Of a DNA stretch of 64,000 bases, positions 1 to 14,411 are shown piece by piece. The translations under genes and the position numbers were made by a program. The stretch spans positions 1,240,001-1,304,000 of the forward strand of contig OX637393.1 of NCBI GenBank assembly GCA_951799425.1, given 5' to 3'. Within the stretch, counting starts at the first letter, position 1. Each line of letters opens with the position of its first letter. A model generated the notes under the pieces. It saw only the letters and a list, made by a program, of their open reading frames with translations, ran no database searches and had not been told where the DNA came from. The DNA comes from Ilex aquifolium (taxonomy: Eukaryota > Streptophyta > Magnoliopsida > Aquifoliales > Aquifoliaceae).

Positions 1-1
1 C

Positions 2-115
2 CCCTACAAAGTGGTTGCAGTGGGGGGCACCGGGGCGTATAGGCTACAGGATATGGATGGCATTGATGTAGTCCGCCCTTGGAATGTATCTAACCTGAAG
101 AGATATTTTTGTTAA
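2..115 (+). CDS. gypsy Pol polyprotein, C-terminal fragment
   Basis: Frame 2 is open from the window edge to TAA at 113-115. The 37 visible residues carry the typical end of plant gypsy polyproteins after the integrase core: a PYKV start, GAYRL, a DG(I/x) step, RPWN and NLKRYF just before the stop. This tail helps the integrase/chromodomain region contact DNA or chromatin in such elements; that role is family knowledge. The rest of pol lies outside the window. The stop is followed by the tandem array, so the polyprotein ends here naturally and is not truncated at its C-terminus. Confidence 0.85.
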   Translation, partial: PYKVVAVGGTGAYRLQDMDGIDVVRPWNVSNLKRYFC

Positions 116-158
116 TACAAGTTCATTATTCTGTCAATTTGTTAATGTAGATGTCAAC

Positions 159-600
159 GAGACGAGTTCTCGGTCGTTAGGGGCATGGTCCCGAGGGGTA
201 TAAGACCTCACCATTGAGGCAACGCTCTCAAATCCAACACGAGACGAGCTCTCGGTCGTTAGGGGCATGGTCCCGAGGGGTATAAGACCTCACCATTGAG
301 GCAACGCTCTCAAATCCAACACGAGACGAGCTCTCGGTCGTTAGGGGCATGGTCCCGAGGGGTATAAGACCTCACCATTGAGGCAACGCTCTCAAATCCA
401 ACACGAGACGAGCTCTCGGTCGTTAGGGGCATGGTCCCGAGGGGTATAAGACCTCACCATTGAGGCAACGCTCTCAAATCCAACACGAGACGAGCTCTCG
501 GTCGTTAGGGGCATGGTCCCGAGGGGTATAAGACCTCACCATTGAGGCACCGCTCTCAAATCCAACACGAGACGAGCTCTCGGTCGTTAGGGGCGCGGCC
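159..600 (+). repeat. 82-bp tandem array, about 5.4 units
   Basis: Units begin with GAGACGAG at 159, 241, 323, 405, 487 and 569, an exact 82-bp period. Units 2-4 look identical. Unit 1 differs by one C/T near its start, unit 5 by one A/C late in the unit, and the sixth unit breaks off near 590. The array sits directly after pol, where Retand-type elements carry an amplified tandem repeat. The unit contains GAGCTC and GGTCCCGAGG. There are no spacers between units. Confidence 0.95.
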
Positions 601-976
601 CTGAGGAGAGGTTTCTGATAGTGTGGTGCCCAGCAGTTTAGGGGTTTACTCATCCTTCACCCAAGTATTTCCTTTTCCCTATGGTTATAAGCTCACTTCC
701 ACTTCGTGGAAACGGGATGCTATTGGTCTTGGCCCCCAGCAGTCCAAAGACCGAGTTAAGACAGCGAGTAACCCAAAGCCAGTCAAAAAAAAAAAAAAAA
801 AACGAAAGAGCGCCTATAAAGAAGAAATTGCATTCACAGTCAAAGCATAAACGAAATGACAGAAATTTCCATTGATTGGTGAGGAAAAGTGCGTTACAAT
901 TCAAAACGGGGCTTTGCGTCCCCGGTGGCGTACATATATTCAAAGGAAAAAAAAACGAAAGAGCTCACCGCCGGGT
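601..976. other. spacer between tandem array and antisense gene
   Basis: No convincing coding region. It holds an 18-base A run at 785-802 followed by ACGAAAGAGC, and a second A-rich tract with the same ACGAAAGAGC-type flank at about 947-963. Relative to the antisense gene this is its 3' flank, so poly(A)-site signals of that transcript would fall here. Confidence 0.5.
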
Positions 977-3188
977 TTACCTCGGCTCGTGAGTAGTCAG
1001 ATCGTCGACCGGCGAGGAGGGAAGATCAGGCTCTTGGCCACCAATGACGGGAGAAAGGCCATCAGAACCATCACTTACAGTAATGGTTGCCGTGGCACCC
1101 TCGGCTGCCTCAACCTCCTCGGCGTATGGATCTCCTTCTGGGAGGTCCCCAGGTTCGAACCCAGCGAGAGAACTGTGCTGTTGGAAAAGTTCGCTGGCTG
1201 GGTCCACCCGAGCGGCATGCAGAGCGGCCGTCCATCCGCGCCGGAAAGCAATGGTCTTGGCTTCTTCGAAGGCGGGAACCATCTGCTCTTGGGTCTCCAA
1301 GTAGACCCTCTCACACTCCTTGTGGAGCCTTTGTGGCTCCCCTGCCTTCTCTGCTGTCAAGGAGTCCACCTGAGCGGTCAACTGCCTGACGAGGCCCTCG
1401 GAGTCCAGAGCTTTGTCCTCGGCAGCCGAGATCTTCAGCTCGTACTCCTCAACCTTCTTCATTGCCGCCGCCTCACTCGCCCTCAGTTTCTGCAATTCGA
1501 CGTCTAGCGAGTCGCGTTCAACAATGAGATTGGTGATGTGCTTCTTCTGATCGGCGAGGACCGCCTCGACGCCCTTGATGTGCGCGTCCTTCTCATCTAT
1601 CGCCTTCTGGGCGCCCCTCGCCGTCTGCTTGTACTCCCAGAAGCGATCAATGATGACCCCCAGCTGCTGAGAGACCTGAAAATCGGTAAAACAGCGAGTT
1701 AAGTGGTTGCCGAGTACATGGAACGAAGCCCGAATGAAACGCTTACCACCAAGTTGTTCTGGACAGCGCTTAAAAGGAGTGCGTTGTCAGATTGGTCGTT
1801 GTGAACGCACATGTCTGCGCTGAATTGGAGGGTCGAGGCCACTGCAAAGGCTACTTCCCTGTCCTGCATGATGGAGTCTGACTCCAGGACTAGTTGGCCC
1901 CCCCTCCTTTCCGCCCGTGCAACCCACGCGGCAGGGGTGGACGTCCCGGGAACAGAGGTGGTTGTGCCAGGGACATCATGGCGGCGCTTCTTCCGACGCT
2001 CTTCATCTTGTCGGCGTTCGGGTATCTGGGAATCCCGACTTCGCCTGCCGGTTTCCCGATCGTCGGTAGGTGGAGCTTGGTGAATGGGCACAGTGCCAGT
2101 CGGCGGAATTGCAGGATCCGCCTGTCGCCGAGTTGGTGCAGGTGGGGGCACATCCTGCTGAGGTGCTGGGGGAATAGCCGTTGCAATACTCGGGGAGGCA
2201 CCCTGAGCCAAGGCCCTGGCCCTGCGCCGAGATGCGACAGCTTCCATGGCAGCAGCAGAAATAGGAGGGACGTTGAACATGTCTTCGGCCGGGGAAGGAG
2301 GAGCTTGAGGAGAAGGGGTTCTCTCGGCGTCGTCTTCGGATGAAGACAAGTCCTCCCAACGCTTAGGGTCGAAGGGAGGCGGAACCTGAGAGAACCGGCT
2401 GTAGGGTGGATGGTAGCCGAGGAGCACGTGTGCTGCTCGGGAGTACTCGTTAGTCGGCTCGGAGGACCACACCTTCAACAGGTCGTCGAACCGGATCTGA
2501 GATCTGTGAGGTTGGGCTGCGTCACGCCGGTATCCCTCTGCAAAAGCAGCAAAAGGCAGAGTTAGAAGGAAAAATACTTCTAAAGCCGAGGGGTCGTCCA
2601 ACTAGTTCAACCCACCTTCATCCCTCGGCACTTTGGGGCAGTACAGTCCGTCGTACTCGGGTCCAGGGCCCCTCTCCCAACTTCCGCCGAGCATAATCAG
2701 TTCATCGAAATACCCCTTGTCGGAGTCTGGCATATGTGTGACTAGGTACATAGAGGTGTCCCGGGCTTTGAGGTAGTACCTTCCCCCGCCGACTAATCTT
2801 AGGTCGTAGCAGAACAGGATTTCGTCTACTCCTAAGTTGACCCCTAAACGAGCGTTCAGGGCGACTACTCCCATGTTTATCCTATAGAAGTTTACCCCGC
2901 ACTGAAGAGGGAACAGCCTGAGCTGCATCAGCATCTTCAGTACAAGGGGGGTAGAGGGAAAGTCAGACCACCTTCCATGATGGCCTTTGTATAGAAGGGC
3001 ATCATCTCAACACACCCACGTTCCCTACTGTGTCGTGAAGGGTGGAAAGGGAAGGTCAAGACTCTCTCTGGTATTCGGTACTTGGCCCTAAAGGCATCTA
3101 TGTTACCCTTATTGACCACGGTTTTCTTCAACCTTTGAGTTGTGGATGAGGAGGGGTTCCTAGCTTGGCTACTGCGACTTCTAGACAT
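977..3188 (-). CDS. antisense gene of the retrotransposon ('putative gypsy type transposon' protein), three exons
   Basis: Read on the minus strand. Exon 1 runs 3188-2616, exon 2 2537-1747 and exon 3 1675-977. Intron 1 (2538-2615, 78 bp) starts GTGGGT and ends TTTTGCAG; intron 2 (1676-1746, 71 bp) starts GTAAGC and ends TTTTCAG; both keep the frame. Exon 1 encodes a globular N-terminal region (FRAKYRIPERV ... PLQCGVNFYRI) like the 'putative gypsy type transposon' family found as antisense ORFs in Tat elements. Exon 2 is Pro/Ser/Arg-rich and looks disordered. Exon 3 is heptad-like and charged (coiled coil), then acidic up to the stop. One frame break lies in a six-C run near 2946-2951: the frame before it stops at 2937 while the frame after it is open. 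This could be a real indel or a homopolymer error. The biochemical function is unknown. Confidence 0.7.
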
Positions 3189-3357
3189 GGGTGGAGATGA
3201 TGGAAAGGGTAGAAGGAGAAGAAGAAAGGAAGAGTGCAGAATACTTACAGGATTTTTCTTCTGAAGAGTTCTCGGAGGTAAAGGGAGGAGTACTCGGCAG
3301 CTATTTGCTTGAAAGAGAATTGAGATTGCAAAGTTCTCAAATACCCAAGAGTTCCCC

Positions 3358-3365
3358 TATTTATA
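3358..3365 (-). promoter_or_regulatory. TATA box for the antisense gene
   Basis: The minus strand reads TATAAATA here, about 170 bp upstream of the antisense gene's ATG at 3188. A start site about 30 bp downstream would give a 5' leader of roughly 140 nt. It lies between the antisense gene and the putative LTR, so the gene seems to have a promoter independent of the LTR. Inferred from sequence only. Confidence 0.5.
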
Positions 3366-3525
3366 GGGAGATGGGAGAGCGGGAATCGAGGAGACGTTCA
3401 TCATTACAGAATTTGAAAAGGGCGGCTCAAGACGTGCAAGTAACCGCCCCTCGTTAAATGGACGTGACAGGCAAGCCCCCTCTCTGCTTGCGCCACCTGT
3501 CCCACGCCGCAAAAAGAGTGGGGGC

Positions 3526-4301
3526 TGGGGGGCAGTTGGAGGGAATCGAGACGGCTCGGCAGGCCCCAAGGCGACACGTGTACAAATGAAGCCGTTACGG
3601 AGTGCAGGAGCCGAGTACAAGGGAATACGCCGAGTACAAGGGAATACGCCGAGTAGTAAGCAGGAGCCGAGAAGGCGCTGTTCCATGGAGCCAGGAATGA
3701 ACCTTTGACACCAGCAGTTAATGAGATGTGACCCAGCATTTATGAAGACGTGAGTGACTTAGACAGCATTAAATGCGCCTCTGCATCCTCGAAGACCCAA
3801 ACTGACAGTGATGAGTGGATGCATTAATGACTGTGATGCCGAGTTCTCACATAGGGCCGAGTGCCCCTAAACACCGAGTACTCGGGTGTAGGCGTCAGAC
3901 ACCGTTCATAGGCACTCAAGTGCCTTGATAGCCTGATGAACTCGGCGTTGCCCCGAGGTTGGATATCCCCCCGCCGAGCATTGATGGCGCGGGAATCTAG
4001 GTAAAAATCACTCATTACATATGGGTAATGGCAACAGGCATTGATTGCTGAGACAACCCCAGTGTCAGAGCAATCATTACAGGTTTGTGTATAAATACTC
4101 CTCAGAACAATGAGCAAAGGTACGCAAAATCGATCCAGAATTCACAGAAGAAGAGCTTTCCCCCATCCTTACTAACTAAAGCTTCGGAGGGGATAAGCCG
4201 GGCGTGCGCCTGGCTCCCTTTTTCCTAACCTTGTGATTGTTTCAGGGTCCGCTATCAGCCCAGCCGCTACTCGATATTGATTGCAGGAAATATCCCGTGC
4301 A
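3526..4301 (+). mobile_element. putative 3' LTR of the gypsy element
   Basis: A polypurine-tract-like string at 3511-3524 (AAAAAGAGTGGGGG) is followed by TGGGG, a possible LTR start. A TATA box (TATAAATA, 4090-4097) and a downstream U5-like segment end with CCGTGCA at about 4301. Within it, a GCCGAGTACAAGGGAATAC segment is repeated in tandem near 3610-3650. The second LTR is outside the window, so both borders are inferred; an alternative start is near the purine-rich stretch at 3190-3230. Confidence 0.5.
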
Positions 4302-5669
4302 GAAGGTATCAATTTTATAGATAGACATGAATGACACGGCAAGAACTCAAAAATCACATTAACCAAGTAACACTTCATAATAATACATAGTTTTTTTTTT
4401 ATTATTAACCCAAACATGGTATGAACCAAAATGACACTATCGAAACATGATGAAACACGAAATGATAGGACACGACTCGATTCTCATATCCTCAATATCG
4501 TGGTTAAGAGTTTTTAGCCCTAAAGGAAAGAATGAAGAAGCTGTGGCTCAGCTTCTTCTCCACAATTCCTAGAAATGTCCAGATGAAGGGACCCCTGCTT
4601 TTTGTGACATGTTATGGCTGGTTTCAAGTAAGGAAAGGCAATCAACCAACTAGAAATGACCTGGTGAGTAGTGTCTTTATCTCTTTATCTCTTGGTGTAA
4701 GGTTTGAGTCTCACCAATTCTCCTTTTCTTGTATGAAAAAAAAAGGAAAGACAACAGCAATTTTAATTTAAATTTAGCAGAAACCTCTAATTTTCTAAAG
4801 TGGGCCCCAATAAAGCACCCAAAACCAGGCTTCGCACACACACCAAAGCTAACTACTTCATAAATCATCCATGGAAACCTGGTGTCGCCTTGTGGAAGGA
4901 AAAATCGATTTGGGGTTTTGGTCTGGATTGACCCAGACACGGCCCTTGTTACCAGTAGCCCTAGTCCCGGGCCCACGGTGACGGACACTGTCTCACACAA
5001 CCACCACCCTATTGGGCCCATTAAAAGACACCCCACAAGGCAAATAGGCCCACCAAACCACACGCAAATCAATGCAATTCCGTTCCAATTTTCAAACAAG
5101 GTCGTTAAGTCTTCCCACCAGCCAAAGATTTGGTCAACTCAAAACCAATAATTAGAAATTGCACAAAATTTTGTAGAAGCAAGCCCTTGGCCATAGAATT
5201 TTTATTTTTGTATCTATAATTTATTTTTTAAAATAATTATTTATTTATAATAAATTCAAATAAGACTCATTATATACAAATGAGCCGGTCATTCAAGTAA
5301 AAATAATAATTTTATTAAATCAATAATAATTAATTATAAATTCATAAAAACAATTTATATAAGCTTGAGTATATAAATAGCATGTACTTAAAAAAATCAG
5401 AAACTAATTATTAAAAAACAAAACGACAAAAGACAACAGCAGAGAATACTGAAAAACGGTCAGAAAAAAAAATCCCACAGCGTCACTCACTATCTCTCTC
5501 TCTCTGCAGTAAAGTCCCACCAAAAGTCGCGTCGAATTGCCATTTCGACTCGAAAAGACAAAATTACCCCTTCCTTTCTCGTTTTTCAATAACATTCCAT
5601 TCCCATTCCTTGACTCCATACGAAAAGACTTGGGCTCGCAGAGAACGAACATTCTCACGTACACATACA
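4302..5669. other. intergenic region and promoter/5' UTR of the ANKRD13-like gene
   Basis: No gene is supported. The 5200-5400 stretch is very AT-rich. A TATA box (TATAAATA) lies at 5372-5379, about 290 bp upstream of the ATG at 5670, and a short CT run (about 5492-5505) marks a pyrimidine-rich 5' leader. Open frames at 4532-4771 and 4882-5151 have no recognisable features. Confidence 0.55.
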
Positions 5670-8600
5670 ATGTCGTCGAAGACTACCACGGCGACGTCGT
5701 CGTCGTCGACGGCGATCAAGCCCGACGACTACTCCCACAGCCCAGTACACTTCGCCGTCGCAGTCGGCGACAACGCCACCCTCTCGAAGATTGTCTCCTC
5801 CCTCCCCAAACTCACCGACCCGACTCAGATCCACACCGAGTCCGACTCACTAGGTCAAGAGAAACTAGCGGATTTGATCACCGGTGTCCTCGATCGCCGC
5901 GACAACCGCCACCGCGAGACTCCTCTCCACCTCGCAGTTCGCCTCAACGACGTCGTATCAGTCCGTACGCTTTCAATAGCCGGCGCTGATATCTCTCTCC
6001 AAAATGCCGCCGGTTGGAACCCCTTACAGGAGGCCTTAATTCGTCGTTGTGCGGACATTGTTAAAATTCTGGTTCAGCACCACCACATCGCCGCATGGTC
6101 GAAGTGGCGCCGCCGTTTGCCGCGGGTTATAGCCGTTCTTCGTCGAATGCGAGATTTCTACATGGAAATTTCATTTCACTTTGAAAGCTCGATTGTTCCA
6201 TTCGTTGGAAAAATTGCTCCGTCCGACACCTATAAGATCTGGAAACGAGACGGAAATCTCCGAGCAGATACTTCGTTAGCAGGGTACGACGGATTGAAAA
6301 TTCAGCGCGCTAACCAAAGCTTCCTCTTCCTCGGCGATGGCGATTCCAAATTTGACATCCCTTCAGGTTCGTTGCTTGTATTGAATCACGATGATAAGAA
6401 AATCTTTGATGCTTTTGAAAATGCTGGCGCTCCGCTGACCGACTCCGATATTGCAAGCTTTTGCTCTCAAACTAGTGTTTATCGTCCTGGAATGGATGTA
6501 ACGAGAGCCGAATTGGTTGGCCGTACGAATTGGAGAAGGCAAGAGAAGATAGAGGCTGTTGGGGAGTGGAAAGCTAGGGTTTACGAAGTACACAATGTTG
6601 TGTTCAGTTTTCGATCTCGGAAAATCTCCGGCAATGAAGGTGACGTCGCCGGAAGCGAGCAAATTTTACCATTAGAACTTGACGAGGACTCCGAAGAAGG
6701 CTTTATCGTCGCAGAAAATCCAAGGTTCAGTGTCAGCGATAACCGGCGGAGACATAGTAGTTTTGTTAGAGAAGAGAGAGAGTTCGTTACAGTGTCAAGG
6801 AAGAGTGTGGACATTGTGCCTGAGCCGAGGCGGAGAGCGCCGCCTTGTGCGGCCGCAATACCAGTGGCGCCACCGCAAACAAAGGAGAAAGAGTATGTTA
6901 AGAGTTTACGACCGTCAGTGTGGCTAACGGAGCAATTTCCGTTAAAAACGGAGGAGTTACTGCCATTACTAGACATTTTGGCGAACAAAGTGAAAGCTGT
7001 TAGACGGATGAGGGAGCTGCTGACGACAACGTTTCCTCCAGGGACATTTCCCGTGAAGGTAAGGGCAAAATCGGTATAACATTATAAGTTCGTACAATAA
7101 CTTCATTTTGAGTTGTTTCTATTTTGGCTTTTGCTTTTTTCTTCTTTTGATGGTTTACTTGAGGACTGAGACAAAGTGTCTCAATGTCTCATAAGAAGCT
7201 TTAGTGGGACCTCTATGTTTATGAAGTGACGTGGAAGCATCTTATTGGGTGTAATTTGAACCCAAATCATCTTAGGTTTAGATGATGGACCCACAATCAG
7301 ACCTGCGTGGGACCTATGTCCATCACCGTCTGATCGCCCCATAAAGAGCAATCTTTAAATTCATCACATGGGTCGTTGAATTTGGACCACCACCACCGCC
7401 CTAAACCGGTGGTCAGTCCCACCCTTTTTATCTTCCTATGGGTGTGTTTGGATAATCGGCATGGATAGAAATGGATTGGATTTTTTATATCTTAACTCAT
7501 CCCATCCAAACCCACTCAAACACTTAAATGGATGGGTTATGTAAGTCATCCAACCCAAGCCTATGGGTTGTGAATGTATCTGATCATACCAACCCTAATT
7601 GTGTTTAGATCGTTAGTATTTGTTTAATATATATAAAAACATTAAATTTATAATCTATAATATAAAATATCACAGGTTTCAATAAGTTTATTTGATAGTT
7701 TTAAATAAACTCATCCAACGGCAACTAACATCCCTCTCACCCTCCTCAATCCATCACTTCTCACTTACTTTGTACCGTACGAATTATCCCTAATTATATA
7801 TAATCGAATTCATATTGTATCTGTCTCGAGTTAAAGTTGTATTCATTATACATCTTTTATTAGGTTGATATGTCAATTGGTTAATGTGTCAAATTCATCA
7901 AAACTTGAGTAGCTCAAATGAAAAAAATAGGGACAAGCTGTAAATTCAAATGTCCTGAGTTCAAATCTTAGCAATCTCTTGGGGTCAGATCATAAAAGAT
8001 TTATCTCTCATGAATACTCTAGTCCCGGTGTGGATAGTCTGCCTTTGACCGGATCGAAGAGGGGATTAGTTGAAATGTGCATAAGCTGACTTAGACAACC
8101 CTGACTGTTGAACCCAAAAAAAAAAAAAATTCAAAACTAAACCTATACTCGTTATTTTTAGAGTTGTATGTGAAATTATTAATCCTAAGCAGTCAAACCC
8201 CAACTATATGCTGGATAAAAGATTTATATGTTAGGAATAAATCCTTACTGTTCAGTGACTTTCATGCTGATCCTCCTTCTGTTTAGTGACTTTTAATGGT
8301 GTTCCTAAGAGAAAAAAAAAAATGGAAACTAACTGTTGAATCAATTTTGTTCGATGGAGTGATCTAACGGTTGGTGGTTTATTTTCTGGCGGGGCAGGTG
8401 GCAATACCGGTGGTTCCGACAGTGCGGGTGGTGATAACATTCACAAAGTTCATTGAGCTTCAACCAATCGAACAATTTTACACACCACTCTCAAGCCCTC
8501 GGCATTTTGGCCACGGACGAGGTGGGGAGGATGAAACAGACACTAGTTACTTTTCACTGTCCTCGTCATCCTCCTCGTCCTCGTGGTTGTCCCGGAGCAG

Positions 8601-8733
8601 TAGTCGGAAGCAACACTGTAATGGGGCACAACAAGCAGATCCGTTTGCAATACCCAGAGAATACACATGGAGTAGCTTTGATGACAAGGGCAAGAAAATG
8701 AAGAAATCCAAGTCCACTAGGAGAAGCAAGTGA
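5670..8733 (+). CDS. ankyrin-repeat / GPCR-chaperone domain protein (ANKRD13-like)
   Basis: Two coding exons: 5670-7058 and 8398-8733, 574 residues. The intron starts GTAAGG after FPVK and ends GGGGCAG before VAIPVVPTVRV; both ends keep the frame. The start at 5670 was preferred over the in-frame ATG at 5610 because the protein from here begins MSSKTTT, like plant homologues. Ankyrin-type repeats occupy about residues 22-50 and 83-140 (ETPLHLAVRLND, GWNPLQEAL). From about residue 143 the GPCR-chaperone/DUF3424-type region begins (WSKWRRRLP, FESSIVPFVGK, YKIWKRDGNLRAD) and runs to the VAIPVVPTVRVVITF block. The tail has a poly-Ser tract and a Lys-rich end. Animal ANKRD13 proteins bind ubiquitinated membrane cargo; the plant role is not established. 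The intron carries a SINE copy. Confidence 0.93.
7905..8130 (+). mobile_element. SINE copy A, inside the ANKRD13-like intron
   Basis: About 225 bp ending in a 14-A tail (8116-8129). The head has GTAGCTCAAATG (A-box-like) and GAGTTCAAATCTTAG (B-box-like). The body shares with five other copies in this window the blocks ATAAAAGATTTATCTCTCAT, AGTCCCGGTGTGGATAGTCT and GCATAAGCTGACTTAGACA. Flanking repeats are imperfect (AATTCATCAAAACT against AATTCAAAACT). Confidence 0.75.
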
Positions 8734-9888
8734 AAGAAAGAAAGAAAGAAGAGTGTTTACAGATTCAATATGATGAAGTGGTATGTGTTTTTCAGGTGAT
8801 AAATACAGTTTGTAGATAGAAGAAATATCTAATTGTCGATCAAATGAGCATTTCAATTGGGTCAAGAGTGTACTACTACTACTATGTTGACTAAAATTTT
8901 GCACTATTTTTAACTGACCAATTTCCTCAGACCCTTATATATATATATATATATTCCTTTTTAAGTCTCTTCATTTTCTCCAGTAAGAGAGAAGCCAATA
9001 TTCTGTGTTTTACCATCTATGGACTAAACAAGAGTAAGAAAAGCATTCAAGGACTTCGTAGGAGCGAAGGGATTTCAATTGTAACTCGAACAGGCCAATT
9101 TCAGATCGAGCTAAAAGTTTGAAACGAATGCCCAAATATTTGGACCGTATTTAATTGTGAATCTCATTGAATCGTAACTTGAACTCCCTGAATTGTAACT
9201 TCGTTCCATTTTCTGTTCATGGTTCTGAGACGGTATCGCAAACTTTTAAATACATTTCTTTTACTATTCAATGATCAGGGTGCCAACCCTAATCTGGACA
9301 CTTGAACACCATATGTACGAAATAAATTTTTTTGGCTAGCACTTTACTGTACTTTTTCCCTTTAGAGGGCCATATCAAATAAAGAAAATCTAAGTAACAA
9401 AGGATTGGTACCAGCACGAGCTAGAAACTGAGACTTTCGAAGTTCAAATCTTGACAACCCTTTGGAGTTAAGTCATGAAAGATTTATTCTTCATGAATAC
9501 CCTAATTCCGACGTGAATGAACTGTCTTTGACTGGACCGAAAAAGAAATTAGTCAAGGTACGCATAACCTGGCCCAGACACCTCTAACCGTTCAACCAAA
9601 AAAAAAAAAAAAATTGATACCAGTATGAATATCGAACAATAGAAAAACATATGAAACACTGCAATCAACAGCTTATACCATTTACACCTCAAGACAGAAG
9701 AATTGCTTAAACATAAAAAAAAAAACAAATATGTAAGAAACTAAGTATGGTTAAACTTCTTCCAGCATCAAATTAATTCCACTTGATCCAAATTTGAACA
9801 GAAGTCGACTGTCTGATAAGGAATGCATTAAAAGAAAAATAGGTGAGAAAGAATTTACACTGGAAAGTTACATGTGCATAGCAAATAA
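8734..9888. other. intergenic region between the convergent ANKRD13-like and ATG8 genes
   Basis: 3' flanks of two convergent genes. It contains a (TA)n tract at about 8937-8954 and SINE copy B. Nothing else is recognised. Confidence 0.6.
9415..9612 (+). mobile_element. SINE copy B
   Basis: Shares the family body (ATGAAAGATTTATTCTTCAT, CCGACGTGAATGAACTGTCT, CGCATAACCTGGCCCAGACA) and ends in a long A tail. It is flanked by an 11-bp target-site duplication with one mismatch: ATTGGTACCAG (9404-9414) and ATTGATACCAG (9613-9623). The 5' head matches the other copies poorly, so it may be rearranged or 5'-truncated. Confidence 0.82.
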
Positions 9889-12990
<3,102 letters not shown>

Positions 12991-13270
12991 GGCAAGACTC
13001 AAACTTCGATCTTTCTCTGCAAATTTCAAACATCGAAAAAATATCACAAACCTACAAACCCCTTTTCGTAAACACATGCGTACCACAATACTATTAGCTA
13101 CGCACATACACAAACATAAGTTTACATACATATAAATACAATAAAATACCGCATTAAACAAAGAAAACTATATTTCTATATACCCAAAAGAATTGGCAAC
13201 GAAAATACACCACAGGCGAATTGGGTCGCTTTCGATTACTTGAGTCTTCGACAAGAGTGGAAGCTGTCAA
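12991..13270 (-). promoter_or_regulatory. ATG8 5' UTR with probable leader intron
   Basis: Upstream of the ATG the minus strand shows a TTTGCAG|AGAAAGATCG acceptor near 13019 and a TTTTGG|GTATAT donor near 13183. The region beyond it (to about 13330) is rich in GAGAGA/TTTCTTAG typical of plant 5' leaders. A leader intron is common in plant genes of this kind. No clear TATA box was found. Confidence 0.4.
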
Positions 13271-14380
13271 AATCAAGAGAGAGAGTAGAGTTTCTTAGAG
13301 AGAAACTGATTAGGATTTCTGATTCCGGCACGTAATCAAAGAGAAGAAAGTTTGGTTCTCCTTCCCCTGTTGTTGAAGGAAACTTTTTTGTATTTTGTAT
13401 TTTGAGCAATTTGATTTGATTACGCTAAGTACAACGGTGACAGTGGGGCTAGGGAAGGAGAAGAGCTATACGACGTCGGTTCCATCATTGCTTCGTCTTT
13501 TGTTTTTCGCATCAATGGGACAGCCGCAAGATCATCATAGCGGAAAACCAAATATGAAGTGTACGGACTCGATTGATTGAGAGCAAAAAACTATGGTGCT
13601 CCCAAGAGCAGCTGATTTTACTTCTAAAAATTAATTTTATTTACTTTTTTTTAGAACAAACAACAAAATTCGAACTCGCATTCCGAAGATCCAACTACAA
13701 AGTAGTGGTGTCGGGATGGGATTTAGGAATGTCAATTAGTCTTCGTGTCTTGTATTCTTAAAAGTTAAAACAATTTTTGTTTATGTTATGTTGATCTCGT
13801 ATTAAATTGAAGAATCATGTCTAGAAATATTAACCCTAATAGAGTCCGATACAAAATTTGGTGGGAATTGAGAGGAAAAGAAAATCATTGTTAAATAATG
13901 GTTGAATAATGAGATTTTTAAAACTTGGAGGGCCATGACACACATAATTGAAACTTAGGAGCCATTAAAACGGAGGCTGGAGTTCAAACCCCATCTTTTT
14001 AGGGCATGTTTGGTATGTTTTTTGGGAGGGGTTTGGATTAGATTGTCCAAACCCGGTTTTGACTCAAAGATGAGATTCAACGCTCAATACTGTTCATACT
14101 CATGTTTGGTATGCGCAGGAATATATGACTATTATGATAATATATTTGTATATAAATGACTATTGTGCCCCTTAACCAATTTGTATATATGGGGTATATA
14201 GGGATATAAATATCATTTACACCTTAAACCCATTAACCCACATATAAAACCCACCCCCTTGGGTTTCATGAAACCCAAATATGTGGGTTTCATGACGGGG
14301 CCGGGTTTCAAATCATGTTCATACTTCATAGTTGTCAAACATAAGTTTAAGGGGGTTTATACCCCTAACGCATGTTCCAA

Positions 14381-14411
<31 letters not shown>

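Larger units (their letters stand above)
1..4301 (+). mobile_element. 3' part of a Ty3/gypsy (Tat/Retand-like) LTR retrotransposon
   Basis: Seen in order: the C-terminal end of a gypsy polyprotein (2-115), a six-unit 82-bp tandem array, an intron-containing gene on the opposite strand (977-3188), a purine-rich tract and a putative 3' LTR with its own TATA box. This order (pol, tandem repeat, antisense ORF, LTR) is the layout described for Retand and related Tat-lineage elements of plants. The 5' LTR, gag and most of pol lie before base 1, so the TSD cannot be checked. The class call is strong; the exact 3' end is an estimate from the last plausible CA dinucleotide after the U5-like region. 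Confidence 0.8.

Noticed and set aside
159..600. Regular repeats suggestive of a CRISPR array
   Set aside because: Units of 82 bp are contiguous with no unique spacers, and the context is a plant retrotransposon.
872..1507. Long plus-strand frame of 211 codons
   Set aside because: It overlaps the minus-strand coiled-coil exon, has no domain features and is best explained as the shadow of that exon.
4532..4771. Small plus-strand frame upstream of the ANKRD13-like gene
   Set aside because: Ends in an A-rich tract, no domain and no splice partner; not supported as a gene.
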